From assembly GCF_000281065.1 (NCBI RefSeq), contig NZ_AKKK01000008.1:1-64000 (forward strand): a stretch of 64,000 nt of DNA, written 5' to 3'. The position numbers and the translations under genes are program-made. Position 1 is the stretch's first letter, and the number at the start of each line of letters is the position of its first letter. Positions 58,926-64,000 of this stretch are shown in pieces. This DNA is from Arthrobacter sp. M2012083. GTDB taxonomy: Bacteria > Actinomycetota > Actinomycetes > Actinomycetales > Micrococcaceae. The notes under the pieces were generated by a model, which made no database searches, was not told the DNA's origin, and was given only the letters and a program-made list of their open reading frames with translations.

Positions 58926-59524
58926 GCACGCCGCCCGGCCGCGCGAAGCTTCAACGCTTGGATGACATATTCGACGCCGGTCCACAAGGTGATGCCCAGC
59001 GCCACCATCATCACCCAGAAGGCGACGTCGCCCAGCCAGGGAGCGATCGCCTTCAGCGGCAGGATGTAGAGGAATATGGCCACGGTCTGGACTACTGTTT
59101 TCAGCTTGCCACCGCGGGAGGCCGGCATGACGCCGTACCGGATAACGACGAACCGAAGCGCGGTAATCCCCCATTCCCGCACCAGGATGAGGATGGTGAC
59201 CCACCAAGGCAGCTCACCCAGGATGGACAGCAGAACCAGCGCGGAACCGATAAGCAGCTTGTCGGCGATGGGATCGGCAATCTTGCCGAAATTGGTGATC
59301 AAGCCCCGCGCCCTGGCGATGTCGCCGTCGAGCTTGTCCGTATAGATGGCGACCGCAAAGGCCACAACAGCTGCCCAACGCCAGATCCCGTACTCACCGT
59401 CGTCCGCCACCAGGAACCATACGAAGAATGGAACCAGGACGATGCGGAGCATCGTGAGGATATTGGGTAGGTTCCAGACGTCGGAGCTGCTGGAAGTCGC
59501 GTTATCACCCTCGGCTGTAGTCAC
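58922..59524 (-). CDS. pgsA: CDP-diacylglycerol-glycerol-3-phosphate 3-phosphatidyltransferase
   Basis: A 200-residue integral membrane enzyme that makes phosphatidylglycerol phosphate. The CDP-alcohol phosphatidyltransferase motif is LDGDIARARG...GKIADPIADK (DGX2ARX8GX3DX3D). Several hydrophobic spans are present (LTMLRIVLVPFFVWFLV and others). It lies 23 bp after ftsK. Confidence 0.93.
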   Translation of the reverse strand: MTTAEGDNATSSSSDVWNLPNILTMLRIVLVPFFVWFLVADDGEYGIWRWAAVVAFAVAIYTDKLDGDIARARGLITNFGKIADPIADKLLIGSALVLLSILGELPWWVTILILVREWGITALRFVVIRYGVMPASRGGKLKTVVQTVAIFLYILPLKAIAPWLGDVAFWVMMVALGITLWTGVEYVIQALKLRAAGRRA

Positions 59525-59547
59525 CCCACAAGGCTACCTTCTTTGGG

Positions 59548-62433
59548 CTAACGCCCCGTCAGCGACCAGGCGTCCTCGCCACCCTCTTCGTCGTCGTTCG
59601 GACCATCGGCGCCGTCGTAGTATTCGATGGCCTGCGTCCGGTTGTCCAGGTCCGCCTGGACAAGGTCTTCCGCATAGCCTCCGACGGCGATGTTCGAGTT
59701 CGCGTTATCGCTCAAGGCCGCCGTGTGTGCGTCGGGCGCCGCGGGTGAATCCTGGCCCTTCATCGCGGCAAGCACCGCGGCGAGGTCGTCGGGCTTGACC
59801 AGGACATCGCGCGCCTTGGAGCCCTCCGAAGGACCAACAACGCCACGGGACTCAAGGAGGTCCATGAGGCGGCCGGCCTTGGCAAAGCCCACACGAAGCT
59901 TTCGCTGGAGCATGGACGTTGAGCCGAATTGCGTGGTCACCACAAGCTCTGTTGCCTGAAGCAGGACCTCGAGGTCGTCTCCAATGTCGTCGTCGATCTG
60001 CTTCTTGGGCGCCTCCGCAGCGACGTCGTCCCGGTAGACGGCCTGCAGTTGTCCCTTGACGTGCTCCACAACCTTGTGGATCTCGGATTCCGTAACCCAG
60101 GCACCCTGGACACGCATTGCCTTGGAGGCACCCATGGGAAGGAACAGGGCGTCACCTTGGCCAATGAGCTTCTCGGCGCCCGGCTGGTCAAGCACCACGC
60201 GGGAGTCCGTAACGGACGACGTAGCGAACGCCATACGCGATGGCACGTTGGCCTTGATGAGGCCTGTCACCACGTCCACGGAGGGGCGCTGTGTCGCAAG
60301 CACCAGGTGGATGCCGGCGGCACGTGCGAGCTGCGTGATGCGGACAATCGAGTCTTCAACGTCGCGCGGGGCAACCATCATGAGGTCGGCGAGCTCGTCA
60401 ACGATCACCAGCAAGTATGGGTAGGGCTTGATGACTCGTTTGGAGTCCACCGGCGGCACAACCTTGCCCGCCCTGACCGCCTTGTTGAAGTCGTCAATGT
60501 GCTTGTAGCCGTAATTGGCGAGGTCGTCGTAGCGGGCATCCATCTCGCGAACCACCCATTGCAAGGCTTCAGCGGCCTTCTTGGGGTTGGTGATGATGGG
60601 CGTGATGAGGTGCGGCACGCCCTCATAGGCCGTGAGTTCCACGCGTTTGGGGTCCACCATGACCATGCGCACTTCATCCGGCGTAGCGCGCATGAGGATG
60701 GAGGTGATCATGGAGTTCACGAAACTCGACTTACCAGCACCGGTGGCACCGGCAACAAGCAAGTGGGGCATCTTGGCGAGGTTGGCCACCACGTAGCCAC
60801 CCTCAACGTCCTTGCCGACGCCCATGACCATCGGGTGGTCGGTCCGGCGTGCGTTCTGGCTTCGCAGTACATCGCCCAGCGACACGGTTTCGCGGTCTGT
60901 GTTGGGAATCTCGATGCCGATGGCGGACTTGCCGGGAATCGGGCTCAGGATGCGAACGTCACTGGACGCCACGGCGTAGGAGATGTTCTTGGACAGCGCG
61001 GTGACGCGCTCCACTTTGGTACCCGGAGACAGCTCGATTTCATAACGCGTCACAGTGGGACCACGACTAAAGCCAGTCACAGCGGCCTCTACATTGAACT
61101 GCGTGAGGGTGTCCGTCAGTGCAGCGACGACGGCGTCATTGGCTTCCGTACGCTCCTTGGGAATGGAGCCGGGCGTCAGGTAGTCCGATGCCGGCAGGGT
61201 GTACGTGACATCCCCCGCCAGGGACAGTTGCTCCGTGCGCTGCGGGATGGGCGTCTGTGGGAGGGGCGCCCCTGCAGGCTTCGCCGGAACCTGTGCCACG
61301 GGAGCCGCGGGTGCGGTCATCTCCGGAGTAAGAATGGGAATGGCTTCGGTTGGGTTCTCGATCCCGGGCGTGGCGCCCAGGCCTTGGGCCGCCTTGATCT
61401 TCCCGACGGCGATCTCTGCCTGCGTTGGACGACGTACGCCCGGCGGAACGCGCGGTGCGGACGCATCCGGGGTTTCGTCGTCGTCGACTATTGCGTGCTC
61501 GAAGGCTTCGTCCCCGACGTAACCCTCCAAGCTCGTATCTGTTTCCTCGTCCTTACCGAAGAAGCGCATGCGCTTCTTCTTCGGCTTAGCGAGAGCGTTG
61601 TTCTCGTAAAGGTAGCTGCGGTCATGGGCGTCCTTGCCGGACTCGTCCATCAGGTCAACGCCCATAAGGTGTTCGTAAGCGCCCCTGATCCGGGACGGGA
61701 TGGCACCAAACGGTGTGGCCGTGACGATCAACACGGACACAAACGCCAGGAGTCCGTAAAGGACAACAGGGACAGCCACATGAATTGCAGCCAAGGGCGC
61801 CGCTGCGAGGAAGCCCAGCATTCCGCCCGCCTTGCGCAGGCCGTCGAAGCCATCCGCAACGGTGGGCAGACCTCCGATGACGTGTGCCAGGCCCGAACCG
61901 GCCAGCGTCATGATCATGAAACCGATGCCCACGCGGTTGTTCCCACGACCGTCCTGTGGCTTCCGGAAAAGCCTGAATGCACAGACGAACAGCATGAAGG
62001 GCAGGATCAGGGACATCCACCCGAACGTGCCGTTGACCACGCTGTAGACCATGTCAGGCAGCCAGCCGGTCAGACCCCACCAAGCGAAGGTGGCGATCGC
62101 GATGCCCAACACCAAATTGAACAGGGCTGCGCCATCCCGACGGTCATCGGGGTCCAGATCGCTGACGTCATAGCCGATTCGCCGCACCCCGGCACCTACC
62201 ACATGGCCAATCCCCTGCCAGAAACCTGAGAGCATTCGCAGCGGCAGCGGAGCATGCGGTTCGACGGCGGCCGCTTGCTTGGTACGGGCAGTGCTGCCAC
62301 GCCCGCTCTTGGTCGCGGCTGCGCTGCTTTTCGAAGCAGCACCGCTGGTTTTGGATGCGGCTGTGCTCCGGCCTGTGCCGCCGGATTTACTGCTGGAGCT
62401 GCCTCGTGGCGTGGAGGTAGTACGGGTCGCCAT
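59548..62433 (-). CDS. ftsK: DNA translocase FtsK
   Basis: A 961-residue DNA pump for chromosome segregation at the septum. A Ser/Thr/Lys-rich head (1-55) precedes about four membrane spans (about 75-250). A linker with acidic and Pro-rich parts follows. The motor has Walker A LLVAGATGAGKSSF and Walker B LLVIVDELADLMM. A C-terminal gamma winged helix (TQFGSTSMLQRKLRVGFAKAGRLMDLLESRGVVGPSEGSKARDV) binds KOPS-like sites. Start ATG 62433 is chosen over an upstream frame that runs into a terminator. Confidence 0.95.
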   Translation of the reverse strand: MATRTTSTPRGSSSSKSGGTGRSTAASKTSGAASKSSAAATKSGRGSTARTKQAAAVEPHAPLPLRMLSGFWQGIGHVVGAGVRRIGYDVSDLDPDDRRDGAALFNLVLGIAIATFAWWGLTGWLPDMVYSVVNGTFGWMSLILPFMLFVCAFRLFRKPQDGRGNNRVGIGFMIMTLAGSGLAHVIGGLPTVADGFDGLRKAGGMLGFLAAAPLAAIHVAVPVVLYGLLAFVSVLIVTATPFGAIPSRIRGAYEHLMGVDLMDESGKDAHDRSYLYENNALAKPKKKRMRFFGKDEETDTSLEGYVGDEAFEHAIVDDDETPDASAPRVPPGVRRPTQAEIAVGKIKAAQGLGATPGIENPTEAIPILTPEMTAPAAPVAQVPAKPAGAPLPQTPIPQRTEQLSLAGDVTYTLPASDYLTPGSIPKERTEANDAVVAALTDTLTQFNVEAAVTGFSRGPTVTRYEIELSPGTKVERVTALSKNISYAVASSDVRILSPIPGKSAIGIEIPNTDRETVSLGDVLRSQNARRTDHPMVMGVGKDVEGGYVVANLAKMPHLLVAGATGAGKSSFVNSMITSILMRATPDEVRMVMVDPKRVELTAYEGVPHLITPIITNPKKAAEALQWVVREMDARYDDLANYGYKHIDDFNKAVRAGKVVPPVDSKRVIKPYPYLLVIVDELADLMMVAPRDVEDSIVRITQLARAAGIHLVLATQRPSVDVVTGLIKANVPSRMAFATSSVTDSRVVLDQPGAEKLIGQGDALFLPMGASKAMRVQGAWVTESEIHKVVEHVKGQLQAVYRDDVAAEAPKKQIDDDIGDDLEVLLQATELVVTTQFGSTSMLQRKLRVGFAKAGRLMDLLESRGVVGPSEGSKARDVLVKPDDLAAVLAAMKGQDSPAAPDAHTAALSDNANSNIAVGGYAEDLVQADLDNRTQAIEYYDGADGPNDDEEGGEDAWSLTGR

Positions 62434-62447
62434 AAGTGCCACGCTAC

Positions 62448-62489
62448 CCCAAGGGGGCCTGAAATCCGCGGATTTCAGGCCCCCTTGGG
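62448..62489. terminator. 42-bp perfect palindromic terminator between rnj and ftsK
   Basis: Arms of 21 bp (62448-62468 and 62469-62489) are exact complements, centred on CCGCGG, with ends CCCAAGGGGGCC and GGCCCCCTTGGG. It starts 20 bp after the rnj stop. A stem of this length with no true loop is stronger than a usual terminator. Confidence 0.75.
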
Positions 62490-62508
62490 CATGCATGTTG
62501 CTGGCTGG

Positions 62509-64000
62509 CTACGCTTCCAGGACGACCGGGATAATCATGGGACGGCGGCGAAGCTTTCGATTCACCCACGTGCCGATGATCCTGCGGACCACCTGCTGCA
62601 ACTGGTGGTTGGTGTGATCCGTGTGGTTAAGCACGGCTTCTTCGAGGGCGGCGTTGATCTTGGGAATGATCTCGTCAAAGACGGAGTCATCCTCGGCCAC
62701 GCCACGGGCGTGGATCTCCGGGCCGGACACGATCTTGCCGGTGGTGCGGCTGATGACCGTGATAACGGAAATGAAGCCTTCATCGCCCAGGACGCGGCGA
62801 TCCTTGAGGTCGGCATCGGTAATTTCGCCCACGCTGGAACCATCTACGTAAACGAAACCGACTTCCACCTGGCCGACCACGTTTGCTTTGTGGTCCTTGA
62901 GGTCGATAACTGTGCCGTTGTCGCTCAGGATGATGCCGTCGGACGGAACGCCCGATTCGAGCGCGATGTTGCCATTGGCAATCAGGTGGCGGGTTTCACC
63001 GTGCACCGGCATCGCGTTGAGGGGTTCGAGGATGTTGTAGCAATAGAGCAGCTCACCGGCGGCTGCGTGCCCGGACACGTGAACCTTCGCAGTGCCCTTG
63101 TGGATCACGTCGGCACCGAGCTTGAGGAGGCCGTTGATGATACGGAAAACGGCGTTCTCGTTGCCCGGGATGAGGCTGGAGGCAAGGATTACGGTATCGC
63201 CCTTGCCCACGATCACACGGTGGTCGCCGTTGGCCATACGGGAAAGCGCAGCCATCGGCTCACCCTGAGAGCCGGTGGACATGAGGACCACGCGGTCATC
63301 CGGCATGTTGTCGATGTTCTTGATGTCCACCAAGATGCCCTCCGGGACATCGAGGTAGCCGAGCTTGGCTGCGATGGCCATGTTGCGGACCATGGAACGG
63401 CCAACGAAGGCCACCTTGCGCCCATGCTTGGCTGCGGCATCCAGGACTTGCTGGACACGGTGCACGTGGGACGAGAAGGAGGCTACGATGATGCGCTTCC
63501 TGGCCTGTCCGAACAAGCGGTCCAGGGTGGGACCAATTTCCTTCTCGGCAGTGGTAAAGCCCGGCACGTCCGCGTTGGTGGAGTCTGCCATGAACAGGTC
63601 CACGCCTTCTTCTCCCAAGCGGGCGAAGTGCCGGAGGTCCGTGATGCGGCCATCCAGCGGCAACTGATCCATCTTGAAGTCGCCCGTGTGAAGGACGTTT
63701 CCACCCTCTGTGCGGATGAAAACTGCCAACGCATCCGGGATGGAGTGGTTGACTGCCACGAACTCACACTCGAACGGGCCGAACTGCTCAACCTGCCCCT
63801 CCGTCACCGTCAGGGTGTACGGCTTGATCCGGTGTTCCTGAAGCTTTGCTTCCACCAGGGCAAGGGTCAGCTGGGATCCGATCAGCGGGATGTCGGCCTT
63901 GAGGCGCAAGAGGTAGGGAACAGCGCCAATGTGGTCCTCATGGCCATGGGTCAGGACGACGCCTACGATGTCCTGCAGGCGGTCCTCAATGTAGGAGAAA
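62509..64000 (-). CDS. rnj: Ribonuclease J (5' end cut by window)
   Basis: Metallo-beta-lactamase/beta-CASP ribonuclease for mRNA decay and rRNA maturation. The frame is open to the right edge; residues before MRLKADIPL include LTHGHEDHIGAVPYLLRL, the metal-binding HXHXDH motif. FMADSTNAD, STGSQGEPM, VSGHAAAGEL and PVHGETRHL follow in order. The N-terminus and start codon lie beyond position 64000. Confidence 0.95.
   Translation of the reverse strand, partial: FSYIEDRLQDIVGVVLTHGHEDHIGAVPYLLRLKADIPLIGSQLTLALVEAKLQEHRIKPYTLTVTEGQVEQFGPFECEFVAVNHSIPDALAVFIRTEGGNVLHTGDFKMDQLPLDGRITDLRHFARLGEEGVDLFMADSTNADVPGFTTAEKEIGPTLDRLFGQARKRIIVASFSSHVHRVQQVLDAAAKHGRKVAFVGRSMVRNMAIAAKLGYLDVPEGILVDIKNIDNMPDDRVVLMSTGSQGEPMAALSRMANGDHRVIVGKGDTVILASSLIPGNENAVFRIINGLLKLGADVIHKGTAKVHVSGHAAAGELLYCYNILEPLNAMPVHGETRHLIANGNIALESGVPSDGIILSDNGTVIDLKDHKANVVGQVEVGFVYVDGSSVGEITDADLKDRRVLGDEGFISVITVISRTTGKIVSGPEIHARGVAEDDSVFDEIIPKINAALEEAVLNHTDHTNHQLQQVVRRIIGTWVNRKLRRRPMIIPVVLEA

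Noticed and set aside
59929-62229. 766-codon open frame on the plus strand opposite ftsK
   Set aside because: It is antisense to the motor and membrane region of ftsK, is His/Gly/Val-rich with no family signature, and reflects GC-rich third positions of ftsK.

Overview
The window is a GC-rich chromosomal segment of a high-GC Gram-positive bacterium, most likely Arthrobacter or Paenarthrobacter (Micrococcaceae). The evidence is gene order and content: tyrS beside an rRNA leader, an argCJBDFRGH operon, PriA instead of HisA, a LysM gene divergent from lexA, DUF3046-recA-recX-miaB-miaA-dapF, clgR-cinA-pgsA-ftsK-rnj, and a mycothiol-type maleylpyruvate isomerase homologue. Genus is inferred from general familiarity; no search was run.

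Layout. Positions 1-650 hold what looks like the promoter and leader of an rRNA operon that runs off the left edge on the minus strand, plus a 32-bp tandem repeat and the tyrS terminator. Then come tyrS, a HelD-type RNA polymerase remodelling ATPase, and a divergent alkylation-repair pair (3-methyladenine glycosylase and an Ada/AlkA fusion). 7.5-16.3 kb is a tightly overlapping arginine operon (argC-J-B-D-F-R-G-H, minus strand). 16.4-25.8 kb is more accessory: a fatty acid desaturase, a quinone oxidoreductase, a 1,318-residue Pls/PosA-type NRPS, an M1 metallopeptidase, a phosphopantetheinyl transferase and a secreted V8-like protease under a large palindrome. pheST follows, then envelope and peptidase genes, a radical SAM gene with an SOS box, and transporters.

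36.6-38.8 kb is infC-rpmI-rplT, with an AUU start and an attenuator-like leader for infC, a long repetitive IF-3 tail and an L20 protein carrying an extra C-terminal domain. 41.9-45.3 kb is a his cluster (hisC-hisB-hisH-priA) with a 52-residue membrane peptide gene inside it. 45.4-59 kb is rich in SOS, recombination and tRNA-modification genes (LysM, lexA, dinG-like, hflX, dapF, miaA, miaB, recX, recA, clgR, cinA). The right end holds pgsA, ftsK and a truncated rnj.

The best candidates for something new are: (1) a three-gene NRPS/peptidase/PPTase locus whose adenylation code reads as lysine-like, suggesting a cationic poly-amino-acid made in the membrane; (2) the L20 protein fused to a sunset-like domain; (3) a structured leader upstream of hflX with two short open frames; (4) a 32-bp repeat family that also supplies the last codons and the stop codon of the Ada/AlkA gene.
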